In this document: one piece after another, positions 44,880-55,800 of the stretch
Numbering within the stretch: position 1 is the stretch's first letter
Layout of the letters: each line of letters starts with the position of its first letter
From: Zunongwangia profunda SM-A87
GTDB lineage: Bacteria > Bacteroidota > Bacteroidia > Flavobacteriales > Flavobacteriaceae
Direction: 5' to 3'
Length of the DNA stretch: 64,000 nucleotides
NCBI RefSeq assembly: GCF_000023465.1
Contig: NC_014041.1
Location: 3,788,001-3,852,000 of the forward strand
Position numbers and translations under genes: made by a program
The notes under the pieces: model-generated
Seen by the model: the letters and a program-made list of their open reading frames with translations, nothing else
Told to the model about the DNA's origin: nothing
The model's database searches: none

Positions 44880-44916
44880 GTCTTAAAAATAGTGTCCCAC
44901 TTTTTGTTGCTAGTCC

Positions 44917-45027
44917 ATGCTTATTTTTGAAGGAAATGATGGACAAATCATTAGTTTATCCGCCGGGATAAAATATAATAAACCAGGTATCTGTTTTGGC
45001 CCCTATACAAGCCGATTTATTCTTTGA
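44917..45027 (+). pseudogene. Short coding remnant beside the IS
   Basis: ATG at 44917 opens a 36-codon frame beginning MLIFEGNDGQIISLSAGIKY and ending FGPYTSRFIL before TGA at 45027. An in-frame TAG lies immediately upstream. The composition is protein-like. It sits 17 bases right of the IS end, so it may be the tail of a gene destroyed by rearrangement with the IS. No family is recognised. Confidence 0.3.
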
Positions 45028-45093
45028 AAGAACAGTATAATATGTTAAAAGACTTATGTTTTAAGGAGATACAAATAAAAGTCTGGTTTAAGA

Positions 45094-46593
45094 TCATTCT
45101 CTAAAATCACGAAAATTAATGGAATACTTAAAAGGTTCAAGAAATGGATCTTCCATCTCAATGGTAAGCAAATTGAAATCTTTAAAATTCAAATCAGACA
45201 TATCCATACTCCATATATGGGAAGAAGGTGTGTTAAGATAAGGCGATTTCTGACTCAGCTTATTTGGATATAACTCTTTATCCTGCCATAATTTGATACG
45301 GTTTATATAAGGATCCAGCTTGTTTTCTTTTTCCATATATCCCATAAATTGGTCTTTAACGAAGACCTTAATTTTTGTTTTATCCGATCCAGCATAAAAA
45401 TTAAGGATAAATTTATTGCTTAGAGTATCTATGGTATTGGCAATGTAATTATTATCTAAAGATCCGAACCAGGTATTCATTTGTCTGCCGGGATCTAGTC
45501 CTATTGCTTTATACCTTAATTTATATGTATTATCCGAGACCGAAACCTTAAAATAACCTCTTGGTGCGCCATCTTTCATAAGAGCTAACGGAAGGGCTTC
45601 CCAGTTCTTCTGACCGGTCCACCAGTTTCCTGAAACAGCACCGCATACGACTTCCTGAATATCTGATCTGCCATCGCGTTGATAAAAGTGACGACTAATA
45701 CTATGGGTATGTCCGCTAAGCACTAAAACCTCATGGTCAATAGTAAGCAAATCCAAAAGTTCATTTTTATTTTTCATCCAGCGTAATGGGATGTGCTGGT
45801 TGATAATAATCAATTGATTTTTTTTAAGCACCTTATCAAGAACCTCTTTAACAAAAGAGATGGTTTCCGCCTTATAAATTCCTTTATAGCCATATTTTCC
45901 AACCGGATAAATTGAGTTTAAGGTAATAAAAAGAACGTTCCCTCTTTCAAATGCATAATTTTTAGGACCAAAATCAGCCTCAAAAGGTTTATCCTGTAGC
46001 TCATGTAAGGCACCATGCTTCCAATCATGATTTCCATAGACTACTCTATATGGTTTGGAAATGCTATTCATGGATTCTAGCAGAGGATGAAAGATTTCTG
46101 TATTATCATTTACTAAATCTCCAAGATACATTCCAAAATCAAAGTCATCTCTATTGGCTATTTCACGAAAAAAGCTGACATCAGCCATATTTATTTCTTC
46201 TCTGGAACCTACCTGTAGATCGCCAATAGCCAGAAAATTAAAATTATCGTTTATTGATTCCTTCTGAAGTTCAAAATTTATCTGTTCTCCATCCTTTGGA
46301 ATAGATCGATACCATGAGGTATTCTCCATTTTATAGCCACCGGGAACTATGACAAAAAAAGGGGATTCTGATGATATTTTCGCATTAAAATTTCCGGATT
46401 TATCTGTTTTAAAAAGATGTTCACCATCAGATAAATAGATTCCGGCTATTCCCCTGGACTTTCTTTTTTGCCGATCACTATTCTCTTTGAGGTATACTTT
46501 TCCACTTATACTACGATAATGCTGAGCAATTAGTGCATTAACACTAAATCCAAAGAAAAATATTAAAATGCATAGTTTTTTAATCATGGCCAT
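45094..46593 (-). CDS. Secreted calcineurin-like metallophosphoesterase
   Basis: The product is 499 residues with a signal peptide ending near ALIAQ. An N-terminal carboxypeptidase-regulatory-like beta domain (about 25-125) is followed by the phosphoesterase domain with GDLQVG, YLGDLVNDN, VYGNHDWKH, INQHIPL and LSGHTHSISRH, a complete set of metal ligands, and by a C-terminal beta domain. It is the last gene of the sigma/FecR/SusCD cluster, but a strong terminator precedes it. Substrate unknown; a role in taking phosphate from the imported material is possible. Confidence 0.88.
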   Translation of the reverse strand: MAMIKKLCILIFFFGFSVNALIAQHYRSISGKVYLKENSDRQKRKSRGIAGIYLSDGEHLFKTDKSGNFNAKISSESPFFVIVPGGYKMENTSWYRSIPKDGEQINFELQKESINDNFNFLAIGDLQVGSREEINMADVSFFREIANRDDFDFGMYLGDLVNDNTEIFHPLLESMNSISKPYRVVYGNHDWKHGALHELQDKPFEADFGPKNYAFERGNVLFITLNSIYPVGKYGYKGIYKAETISFVKEVLDKVLKKNQLIIINQHIPLRWMKNKNELLDLLTIDHEVLVLSGHTHSISRHFYQRDGRSDIQEVVCGAVSGNWWTGQKNWEALPLALMKDGAPRGYFKVSVSDNTYKLRYKAIGLDPGRQMNTWFGSLDNNYIANTIDTLSNKFILNFYAGSDKTKIKVFVKDQFMGYMEKENKLDPYINRIKLWQDKELYPNKLSQKSPYLNTPSSHIWSMDMSDLNFKDFNLLTIEMEDPFLEPFKYSINFRDFRE

Positions 46594-46606
46594 TATACTA
46601 GAATAT

Positions 46607-46633
46607 AAAAAGGCGGAAAAAATCCGCCTTTTT
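46607..46633 (-). terminator. Rho-independent terminator within the SusCD cluster
   Basis: AAAAAGGCGGA / TCCGCCTTTTT (46607-46617 and 46623-46633) with a 5-base loop, placed after the propeller-lipoprotein gene and before the metallophosphoesterase gene in the minus direction. Confidence 0.88.
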
Positions 46634-46649
46634 ATATCATTACATTAAA

Positions 46650-48095
46650 TTACTGATTATCCGGAGAATCATATTTATGCAAATAAAGTTGATTACCTAC
46701 TGTATAAGCAGCATATCCAATTCCATTTGCGGCGTATTCCAATTCTAAATCACCGGCTTCATTATTAGATAATACCATCGGAGAAGCCCAGTTGTTCACT
46801 TCATCATCAAATGCTAATGTTGTTGGGTTATCTGATGCATTTCTATATAAAATCATCGGGTTATCATAAGCATCAACAGCGATATCAAATGATCGGTAAG
46901 AAGCATCTGGAAGAACATCTCCTAAAATTGACCAAGAATTACTTGCTGCTGTGTACTTTTTCACTTTTACCTGATAATCAGTTCCTGCAGCCGCATCAGT
47001 TTCTGCATAAGCTAAATAAACATTCCCTTTAGTATCCACGTCCATAGAGATCCAGTTGTATCTAACTATATTTTCAGGAGCCTCTTTCATTTGATCTGCC
47101 AGTGTCGTCCAGTTTCCGTTTTCATATTTAAATACAGAGACACTTTGCAAATCTCCGAAATTTAAAGACGCTAGATATATTGTTCCATTAGCAAATATTG
47201 CATCCAATTCGACTGCATCATTATTTGCTCCAGTAATACCTATTTCGTTCCATGATGTTCCATCGAATGATTTTAACTTAATCTTTCTTTCACGATTAAT
47301 ATAAAAATTGTAAAGAGTACCATCTTCACTCGTCACTACCCTTGTCTTATCACTTCTTTCTCCATCAGCAATACCGGGTTGACCTACATAATTCCAGGAA
47401 TTCTCTGTATATTCCATTAAAGAAACTTGATAAGGATCAACAGCATAATCACCAAAAGCTATGAAAGGAGTTCCATCGGGAGATAAAGCAAGATTTACAC
47501 TTCTTGCTGCTTCAGGAGAAAAATCAGCTGCACCTATTCGACTCCAAACATCATCCTGATAAGAAATAAGGTTTAATTTTCTATCATCTGAATCCTCTGG
47601 GTTTGAAATATACCCGATATAAGGCACAGCATTTGTAGGGTTGATACTTAAGGAAATATCTCTCACTTCCTGATCATAAGCAGTTAATTGAGACCATACC
47701 GCATTAGCCATTTTTGTTACACTCACGGTATATATTTCATTAGTATTTTCCTCACTAAGAAGGTATTCTACCGCTGCACTATAATCATTTGTAGTCTCTC
47801 CACTGACTTGTGTAGCGCCTCCAACGGTCACGATATCATTTTCGGTGGTTGTAAATCTGGCTACCAGGTTTGTTACATCAACCTGTTCAGGCAGGGCGAA
47901 ACTGATTGATTTTCCTGATATATTTTCCAGGATATAATCCTGAACTAATTGATCATTATCTTCCTGATAAAAGCCGAAAGACATCATTCCTACTTCTGCA
48001 GGCTCTGGTGGCAAAGCATCGTCATCGCTGCTACAAGAGCTAAAAAAACCTGTACAGGCTATTAATAGTAAAAGAAAGTTAATTTTAGTTTTCAT
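46650..48095 (-). CDS. Surface lipoprotein with DUF5018-like and propeller-like domains
   Basis: The product is about 481 residues from the ATG at 48095, which gives the signal peptide FLLLLIACTGFFSSC and a lipobox; a start at 48137 would overlap the peptidase gene and add a poor N-terminus. After SSDDDALPPEP comes a beta domain (about 35-125, TNEIYTVSVTKM) like DUF5018, then a series of kelch/sialidase-like repeats (NPTNAVPYIGYIS, LSPDGTPFIAFGDY). It is likely on the cell surface. It resembles the variable accessory lipoproteins of SusCD systems that bind or process the ligand. Confidence 0.75.
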   Translation of the reverse strand: MKTKINFLLLLIACTGFFSSCSSDDDALPPEPAEVGMMSFGFYQEDNDQLVQDYILENISGKSISFALPEQVDVTNLVARFTTTENDIVTVGGATQVSGETTNDYSAAVEYLLSEENTNEIYTVSVTKMANAVWSQLTAYDQEVRDISLSINPTNAVPYIGYISNPEDSDDRKLNLISYQDDVWSRIGAADFSPEAARSVNLALSPDGTPFIAFGDYAVDPYQVSLMEYTENSWNYVGQPGIADGERSDKTRVVTSEDGTLYNFYINRERKIKLKSFDGTSWNEIGITGANNDAVELDAIFANGTIYLASLNFGDLQSVSVFKYENGNWTTLADQMKEAPENIVRYNWISMDVDTKGNVYLAYAETDAAAGTDYQVKVKKYTAASNSWSILGDVLPDASYRSFDIAVDAYDNPMILYRNASDNPTTLAFDDEVNNWASPMVLSNNEAGDLELEYAANGIGYAAYTVGNQLYLHKYDSPDNQ

Positions 48096-48114
48096 AAAGT
48101 TTAATTTTGAGTAA

Positions 48115-50919
48115 TTATTGATTATTATTCTGTTCATTTTTAGGCCATAATATGGCTTTGATTGCTGGTGATTTCTTAAAGTACACCTCTATGGCTTCAG
48201 CAATTTCATTGTTACTTAAGGAATCTATCGATTCCTTGTAATGGGTAACGGCCTCCCAATTTGGAAAATGGTTGAAATAGTGTTCCCGTATGGCTTTTGT
48301 CCAATAGGTATTTCGCTGCTTTAGCAGATCATCCATTTTCTTTAGGTTCGTTTTTATTTTTGAAAGTTCTTCCTGCGAAAAATTGCCTGCAGCCATATCC
48401 GAAAGAATCTTTTGGGTTTCTTCAATCAATTTATCCACATCTTTTGGTTCGCAAACAAAACTAATACTCTGTCTGCTCAGCGCTATGGGTTGTTTAGTAG
48501 AACTTGCCGATACCGAAACACTATAAACTGCCCCCATTTCTTCCCTAAGCTTTTTTAACAAGCGGTTTCTTATCAGATTTTTAACCACCTGATTTAAAAG
48601 ATCGGTCTGTGGCAAAGATTTCAGAAGAGTATGCTGCTGATAAATCAATGAAACGGTCGCTTTTGGACTATCCCCATCTCTTTGTTGTATCACAACATCA
48701 TCTTTCAAGACATGCTTTGGCTCATATCGGTATGTAGTAGCTGCTTTTCCTTTAGGTAAAGTAGCGATATAATGCAAAACATCGGATTTAAGAGCTTCAA
48801 AAGGCTGATCTGATATAAGACTAATAGTATAATCTTCGGCACTACCAAAAAACTGATGGTAAGTGTCTATAATTTTCGAACCATCCAACTCAGATTCGAT
48901 ATCTTCTGCTTTCAATTTCCTGGTGACATAATCTTCTCCCTTTAAAGCTTTTTTTATTTTTTCACCAAATAAGTCCCCCGGTTTCGGAATTTCATTTTGT
49001 TTCGCTTGAATTGTTTGTGATTTAATTTCCTCGAAAATTTTCTCGTCCATCCTGGGGGCAGTCCACTTTAAATACAGTAGTTGGAATGCTGTTTTCTGAT
49101 CCCTTTTATCGGCGCTGGCATAAAAACCCGTTCTGGTTTTATCTGCCAGTAAAGTAGCTTTAGCACTATTGCCGGCAAGAAACTGACTTAAGGCATCTCT
49201 GGTAAAATCACCATAACCACTAAGAGCGATTACAGGAGCGGCATAGAGTCCGGTGATATACTCTTGTTCTTTAAGTGCGTAATATCCGCCCTTTCTAAAC
49301 CCACTAATTATAATTGCATTTTTATCCAGCTCGGTCTGTTTATAAATCAGTTTCACTCCATTAGATAGGAGATATTGCGTAGCATCAATTTCAGCAATAT
49401 ACTTTTTCGAGGTAATTTTACCGGGAGCAGGTATTTCAGAGAGCAAGTTTTCAGGAACATCTAAATTCCTTTGGTAAGGTTGAATTTGCTTATCTTTAAA
49501 ATTTAGGTACATTGAAAATTCCGATGCATCCGGTAAAACTGCTTCATCCGCTTTATTAGCAGTTAAAATATATTTTGTTTGTCTCGGTTTTCTAATCTGT
49601 TTCAGGTAGTTTAATAAACTTAAAGAATCAATAGAGGTCAGGCTTTTTTGGGTTAATTCAAACTCTTTTTCCGGGGTCACTATAGCGTTACCATAGAAAA
49701 ATTTCTGATACATTTCCTTGATCATTTTTCCAGAAGAAGGCTGTTCTTTATTTTCAGCATTATTCCGTAATTGTTGAAGCAACTGCTTTTTAACCTTCGA
49801 AATCTCCATGGAGGTAAAACCATATCGAAAGATTTGCTCCACATCATACCAGTATTGTTCCAATCCTTTAGCGATTGAATCCTTCGGAAGTTCCGCGCTA
49901 TACATCAGTGCCGCTTTTACCGGGAAGTAATTCCCCAGACTAATACCTGCTTGTTTGTAAGCAGGATTCAAGAAAGACTTATTATCCAGTCGTTCCTGAA
50001 ATAGATCATTAAGCAGATTTTTTTGAAGAAAGTAATAAAACTCTTTTTCAGTTGTAATATCCCTAAAGGGCTCTAATAACTGAACACCTGTGAGTTCAAT
50101 TTTCTTGGTTCCCTGATCAGTTATCACCTTATAATCAGATGCTTTAAAATCATTTATAGGATAAGAAGTATCTGTGATATCATTAGAGGGGATATTCTTA
50201 AAGTTTTTCTTAATTTGTTTGAGCACATCATCCGGATCAAAATCACCGGCCACTGCTATAGCCATTAAAGAAGGATCGTACCATGAATTATAAAAATCAA
50301 GAATATCTTTCCTACTAAAGTTTCTCAAGGTGGCGGTATCACCGATTACTTTTCTATGGCTATACCTAGAATCATTCAATAACAGCTCTAAAAAGGCTTC
50401 ATTGGTATTCTGACTAGCATTTTGTTTAGAGAGCCATTCGGAGAGCACCACTCCCCTTTCCTTCTCAATTTCCAGGCTATCTAAAGCTATTCCTTCTATC
50501 CAGTCTTGTATAATAACCAGCGTAGAATCAATAACACTTTTCGTCTTTGTTGGAATCTTTAATTTATAGATGGTTTCCCCATAACTGGTATGGGCATTAA
50601 GATCATGACCAAATTTAGCACCATGACGTTCCAGAAAATCAATGAGGGTATTCCCTGGAAAATGGGTGGATCCATTAAAGGCCATATGCTCCATAAAGTG
50701 AGCAAGTCCTCTTTGCTCATCGCTTTCTTGAAGCGAGCCCGCCTTAAGAAACATTTGAAATTCTGCCTGTCCCTTTACTCTCTTTGTTGGATATAAATAA
50801 TAATGCAGACCATTAGATAGTTTTCCCGAAATAAGATTAGGGTCTTCCTGGATCTGTTGGCTCATTGCAACGATAGGTAAAAGTAAAAAGGTGAATAATA
50901 TTCTTTTGAAATAGGTCAT
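48115..50919 (-). CDS. M16-family (pitrilysin/insulinase-like) zinc metallopeptidase
   Basis: The product is 934 residues: two catalytic-type M16 halves with linkers, after a signal peptide (LLPIVAMSQ). The inverted zinc motif HxxEH is in GLAHFMEHMAFNGSTHFP near residue 65-75, with the distal Glu in EKERGVVLSEW. Such enzymes degrade peptides in a closed chamber. It lies immediately after the DUF4843 lipoprotein gene (adjacent coordinates) in the SusCD unit, which suggests that this system imports peptides or a peptide-linked ligand. Confidence 0.9.
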   Translation of the reverse strand: MTYFKRILFTFLLLPIVAMSQQIQEDPNLISGKLSNGLHYYLYPTKRVKGQAEFQMFLKAGSLQESDEQRGLAHFMEHMAFNGSTHFPGNTLIDFLERHGAKFGHDLNAHTSYGETIYKLKIPTKTKSVIDSTLVIIQDWIEGIALDSLEIEKERGVVLSEWLSKQNASQNTNEAFLELLLNDSRYSHRKVIGDTATLRNFSRKDILDFYNSWYDPSLMAIAVAGDFDPDDVLKQIKKNFKNIPSNDITDTSYPINDFKASDYKVITDQGTKKIELTGVQLLEPFRDITTEKEFYYFLQKNLLNDLFQERLDNKSFLNPAYKQAGISLGNYFPVKAALMYSAELPKDSIAKGLEQYWYDVEQIFRYGFTSMEISKVKKQLLQQLRNNAENKEQPSSGKMIKEMYQKFFYGNAIVTPEKEFELTQKSLTSIDSLSLLNYLKQIRKPRQTKYILTANKADEAVLPDASEFSMYLNFKDKQIQPYQRNLDVPENLLSEIPAPGKITSKKYIAEIDATQYLLSNGVKLIYKQTELDKNAIIISGFRKGGYYALKEQEYITGLYAAPVIALSGYGDFTRDALSQFLAGNSAKATLLADKTRTGFYASADKRDQKTAFQLLYLKWTAPRMDEKIFEEIKSQTIQAKQNEIPKPGDLFGEKIKKALKGEDYVTRKLKAEDIESELDGSKIIDTYHQFFGSAEDYTISLISDQPFEALKSDVLHYIATLPKGKAATTYRYEPKHVLKDDVVIQQRDGDSPKATVSLIYQQHTLLKSLPQTDLLNQVVKNLIRNRLLKKLREEMGAVYSVSVSASSTKQPIALSRQSISFVCEPKDVDKLIEETQKILSDMAAGNFSQEELSKIKTNLKKMDDLLKQRNTYWTKAIREHYFNHFPNWEAVTHYKESIDSLSNNEIAEAIEVYFKKSPAIKAILWPKNEQNNNQ

Positions 50920-51405
50920 TTATGGATTTACTTTTTTAATGATAAATTCGCTTTGATTTTGAGCTGGCCCTGGTAAGCCTACAGCAACATCATCATTATT
51001 TGTATTTTCTAGTATGATCTTAATAGTGTTATCCAGGGTCTCATCTAATTCATGCTCCAACCATCTTATTTGAATAGGTCTTTGGTAGACCCCTGCTGGA
51101 AAAAGTAGTGGATTTTCAGTAGTAATTATCTTATAATCCCGACCTTCCTTAAGTCCTGTTCCCGGTTCAATTCGATAATTTACCAGAAGGTCTTTACTTG
51201 TTGCCGGTGTACTATAATATATATAATAGGTCGCAATATCCCTTCTATTGGAATTAACATTGACTATATTAGACTCATTTTGCATGATATGTACATAGGC
51301 CTTTTGAAAGTCTTCTATACTATCTTTATTACAGCCTATCAATGAAAGCATACCCATTGTACACACACCTATAAAAAACTTTAAAGCATATTTAGTATCC
51401 TTCAT
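50920..51405 (-). CDS. DUF4843-type lipoprotein
   Basis: The product is about 161 residues from ATG 51405; an upstream ATG at 51429 would lie further inside the SusD gene. The signal peptide ends in the lipobox LIGC, followed by NKDSIEDF and a small beta-sandwich with YIYYSTPATSKDLLVNYRIEPGTGL. DUF4843 lipoproteins are usual companions of SusC/SusD pairs that also carry peptidases. It overlaps the susD stop by 14 bases and ends one base before the M16 gene starts, so all are co-translated. Function unknown. Confidence 0.82.
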   Translation of the reverse strand: MKDTKYALKFFIGVCTMGMLSLIGCNKDSIEDFQKAYVHIMQNESNIVNVNSNRRDIATYYIYYSTPATSKDLLVNYRIEPGTGLKEGRDYKIITTENPLLFPAGVYQRPIQIRWLEHELDETLDNTIKIILENTNNDDVAVGLPGPAQNQSEFIIKKVNP

Positions 51406-52816
51406 TTTGTATAATATTTTCGTTAGCATTAATTTCTCTTAAAGGAATGGGCAGCGCAAAAAGGTGGCTAGGATAGGCTAATTCTTTGACATTGGAAGAG
51501 GTGTTTTCATACCTTTTCAGGTTGTGATGCCATCTGGTAATATCAAAAAGGCGCTGCCCTTCAAAATTTAGTTCCTTTATTCTTTCTTTCTCTAAAACCC
51601 CTAGTAATTCATCTTTGGTATTCAGCTTTATTTGTAAACTATCCTCAGGGATATTTAAAGCTCTGGATTGAATTCGAATGATGCTTTCTTTTGCTTGCTC
51701 AAAATCATTCAATTCAATTGCCGCTTCAGCCTGTATTAATAAAACCTCCGAAGCTCTAAGCACGTAGAGATCACTTCCAAATTCGATCTGATTTACTTCG
51801 GGTCGTGAATATTTCAAGGTTTGATATGTCCCGGATTTCTCCTGCAATAAATTCAGCCTTACATCAGAGGTATCAGAAAACACTTCCATTAATTTTGGGG
51901 AAGCCTTGGCTATAGGATCTGAAGTTGCATAAAACTTTCCTACTTGAGATACTTTTTGTTGTCCGCTTAGCACGAAAATCGCCTCTTCTCCAGTCTCTAG
52001 AGTTCGGAACATCTCCACATAATCATCATGGGGTGTTAAACCGACGTTTTGCAAAACGATATGGGCTTGTGCCCTGGCATTATCCCACTCTTGCATATAA
52101 AGATAAACCTTGGAAAGTAAAGCTCTCGAAGCCATTTCAGACCCTCTATATGGCACGAGATAATCTGCTTCTGGAAAGTCAGAAAATAAATCTACCGCCT
52201 CTTGTAAATCCGTGATAATCTGATCATATACTACCGCCATAGTATTTCTAGGGTTTAATTCATTTTCTGCCGGTGTTAAGGTCAGGGCTGGTATTCCTAG
52301 ATGAGATGCATCCTCAGTATAGGTATAGGTTTGAGCATAGGTTCTCACTAAATCAAAATGGATCAGAGCCCTTAAAAACAAAGCTTCCGCTCTTATTCCC
52401 AATAATTCATCCTTATTATTCGGAAACTGAGTCGATAATAAGGGCTGGTATTCAAGAATATTATTCACATTGGCCAGGGCATCATAGCCTTTAGCCCAAA
52501 TATGTCCAACTGCTGTTGCTTCCTGATCGGGTTCAGAAACAAAATTATATTGTGAGAACATCTTTACATTCTCCCCTATAGCGCTTAGTTCCAATAAATC
52601 ACCGGCTACTTCAGGATATAAATAAAATTCTGAATCATAATATTCATACACCCTGCTATATGCGCCCGGGAGCGCTGCCTTTATTCCATCTACATCAGAA
52701 AAAAATACGGGAATTGAAGCCCGACCGGCATCATCGCCTTCAAGAAAATTCTCACATCCGAAGGTCAGTAGAACACCAAAAAGTATAATTATGGAAAACT
52801 TTATATTTCGTAACAT
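51392..52816 (-). CDS. SusD/RagB-family outer-membrane lipoprotein
   Basis: The product is 474 residues. The signal peptide ends in the lipobox TFGC, then ENFLEGDDAGRASIP. Helical TPR-like parts typical of SusD (RAEALFLRALIHFDLVRTYA, and the C-terminal ELNFEGQRLFDITRW) are clear. It is the surface ligand-binding partner of the SusC protein whose gene is five bases upstream. The C-terminal part LFALPIPLREINANENIIQN is a family hallmark. Substrate unknown. Confidence 0.93.
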   Translation of the reverse strand: MLRNIKFSIIILFGVLLTFGCENFLEGDDAGRASIPVFFSDVDGIKAALPGAYSRVYEYYDSEFYLYPEVAGDLLELSAIGENVKMFSQYNFVSEPDQEATAVGHIWAKGYDALANVNNILEYQPLLSTQFPNNKDELLGIRAEALFLRALIHFDLVRTYAQTYTYTEDASHLGIPALTLTPAENELNPRNTMAVVYDQIITDLQEAVDLFSDFPEADYLVPYRGSEMASRALLSKVYLYMQEWDNARAQAHIVLQNVGLTPHDDYVEMFRTLETGEEAIFVLSGQQKVSQVGKFYATSDPIAKASPKLMEVFSDTSDVRLNLLQEKSGTYQTLKYSRPEVNQIEFGSDLYVLRASEVLLIQAEAAIELNDFEQAKESIIRIQSRALNIPEDSLQIKLNTKDELLGVLEKERIKELNFEGQRLFDITRWHHNLKRYENTSSNVKELAYPSHLFALPIPLREINANENIIQNEGY

Positions 52817-52821
52817 CGTTT

Positions 52822-55800
52822 TTAGAATTGAATATTTGCTCCTAAAGAAATCATGGTTTCCAAAGGATAACCACTCATGTTATTTCGATAAGAATTTGAA
52901 TTTTTATTGTCATAAGGAGTCCACACTCCCAAATTATCTCCGATTAACGAAAGTGCAAATTGCTGAGCTCCCATTTGATCGGTTATATTGGTTGGCAGTA
53001 TATAATTAAGGGACACATTTTGAATTCTAATATGGGTTTTATTAAATAAATATCTCGTTGAATTCATCACGGACCGTGTACTTACGCCCCATTGTAATTT
53101 CGGAACCGATACCACATCTCCTGCCTGCTGCCATCTGTCCAATTGATCAATGGACTGGTTCTCATCCATAATGTTTAGTCCATCGGAATTCACATCCCTT
53201 CCAAATGGGCTGAAAGCATATCCTCCGATAGTATAAGAGGCTAGAACAGATAAACTGAAGGCTTTATAATTGAACGTATTTCTAAGACTTCCATAGAGAT
53301 CAGGGGTTGAACTTTTATACTTGACTCTATTATCAGCACTGTATTGTCGGGTAACATTTCCATGCGTATCATACCACAGTGGATAGCCATCCCTGGGATC
53401 AACACCTGCCCATCGAATCAGGTAGAATGTATTAATATCGGCTCCTTCTTCCCATCTTGTATTTCCGTTATTTTTAGGAATTTCATTATATAGTTCCAGA
53501 ATTTTATTTTCATTTCTCGAAGCGATAAGGGTGGTATTCCAGTTAAATTTGTCCGTTCTAATATTCTGAGTCCGCAGCGTTGCCTCTATCCCTTTATTCT
53601 CAATAGCACCAATATTTCTATAAATTTTCAGTGCTCCAGTTGTTCTACTAACATCAAGTTGACTCAATAAATCGACGGTTTTATTTCGGTATCCTTCGAG
53701 TGAGAGATTAACGCGCTGATCAAAGAGCATAATATCGATTCCCAGGTTGGTCATGTATGTAGTTTCCCAACTTAAGTTAGGATTAGCCGCGGTTGTCATG
53801 ACTGCTCCGGGCTGTCCATTATAGTAATAGCTATCCCCAATGCTGTAAACCCCATTGGCTTCCTGCGAACCGATTCTGCTGTTCCCATTGGTTCCGTAAC
53901 TGGCCTTTAATTTTAAAAAATCTATGGTCTCACTTTCAAAGAATTCTTCTTTATGAATATTCCATGAAACCCCCGCAGATGCAAACTCAGCCCAACGCAC
54001 ATTCTTTCCAAAATTAGAATTTCCGTCTCTTCTAAAGCTCAGGCTCGCATTATAGCGATCATTGTAACTATAAGACACCTGGCCCAGATAAGAAAGACTA
54101 TTACGCTCATAATAATTGCCCGAACCGAAACGATCTTGTGCCAATGACACCCTTCTTAGGTGGTCATTCACAAAACCGGTCCCTCTTGCCCCTGTCAAGT
54201 TATTCTCAGAGGAATTCATTTCCAGGCCTATAACCCCGCTAACATGATGTTTCTTTAACTGCTTATTAAAATTAAGTCGATGAATCATGTTCCAGTTCAA
54301 AAAATTGGATTGGTTACTATAGGCGGTGCCAAGCGGGTTTCCTTCCGTATCTTTACCTGTCCAGTTTTTTATGGAATAATAAATTTCTTCGGTGTTCCCC
54401 TGATAGTCTGCTCCAAACTGCCCCGTATATTGTAATTCTTCAATTGGACTATAAGAAAATTTAAAATTCCCCTGAAAAGCGAATGCTTTTTGATTATTAT
54501 CATTTTGTTCCCGCTCTGCTACCGAATTAAAAAATCTCTTATCTACCCATTTTGGAGAACCATCAGGGTTACTACCTTCAATAACCCTATAATATTGCCT
54601 AAAGGTCCCATCAGGATTATATGGTGAAATTATTGGAAGATTTTCATAGTAATCAGATCCCGGATTAAATATTTGGTTCAGGTTATAGGAAGCCGACAAA
54701 GAAAGATCTATATCCATCTTAGAAGTGATCTGAGCAGTATTACGGCTACGTAAAGAAAAACGTTGGGTTTCATTACCTATAATTGTACTTTGTTCATCAA
54801 AATAAGAACCGGAAATAAAATAGGTGCCTCTTTCACCTCCTCCTCCCGCGGACACATTTACAACCGAATGACTACCTATATCATAAAAAGTATCATACCA
54901 GTCTGTATCCGTATCGCTATAGGTATTTATCTGATTATCGGTAAAAGGAAAATAGCGCATATCATTTCCCACGTTTTGATAAGCTTCCCGGGCCAATTTC
55001 ATATATTGCTCGCCATCAAGAACCTTAAAACGAGTAGCATCGTTTATAATTGATTGGCCTCTTCGAAGTGATACATCAAAAAATGGTTTACCATTGGCAC
55101 CGCTTTTTGTAGTAATCAAAATCACCCCATTGGCTCCATCTGCTCCATAGATAGAAGTTGCTGCGGCATCTTTTAATACTTTTATACTTTTAATATCCTG
55201 AGGATTAATATACGATAGCGGGCTTACACTCGTATTTAAACCTGTTATCATATTGGTTTTTCCTCCGGTATGCATTCTGGTTCCATCAACGATCCATAAG
55301 GGCTCGTTGGAAGCACTCATGGAAGCTTCTCCCCGAATGGTAACAGAATACCTGGAACGTGTACTGCTGGCACTTTGGCTTTGCGGACTATATTGCAGTC
55401 CCGGTACTATCCCATCCAATAATTTGTCCACTCTTTGCTGCGGCAAACTTTTAAGTTGTTCAGCATCCACGGTAAAACTACTACTTACTTCATTTTCCTT
55501 TTTCACCTTTGTCCCATAACTACTGGTAATAATTACCTCTGACAATTGCGAACCAAGCTTCATTCGTACCTCAAATTCAGCCTTACTCCCCACGGGTATT
55601 TCTTGTTCCTTATAGCCAACGAAACTAAAAACAAGGGTATCACTGGGCATCGTTCTTATAGTAAACTCCCCATCCATATTGGTAACGGTACCCCGGCTGC
55701 TTCCTTTAATAATAACATTGACCCCGGGGAGCAAAAAATTTTCCTCATCTCTCACTACCCCCCTCACATTTTTTTGCTGCTGTATTAAATTGCTATTAAA

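Larger units (their letters stand above)
43670..44899 (+). mobile_element. IS3-family insertion sequence, complete
   Basis: The element is about 1230 bp. Terminal inverted repeats are TGGGACACAAAATTTAAGAC on the left (43670-43689) and, read inward from the right end (44899-44880), TGGGACACTATTTTTAAGAC, 17 of 20 identical. It carries orfA and a -1 shifted orfB, both intact. No matching target-site duplication was found beside the ends, so the flanks may have been rearranged, or the ends lie a base or two outside. It interrupts an island region between a membrane protein and a short coding remnant. Confidence 0.9.

Noticed and set aside
48096-48137. Longer start of the propeller lipoprotein at 48137
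   Set aside because: It would overlap the M16 gene and place 14 poorly hydrophobic residues before a perfect lipoprotein signal at 48095.
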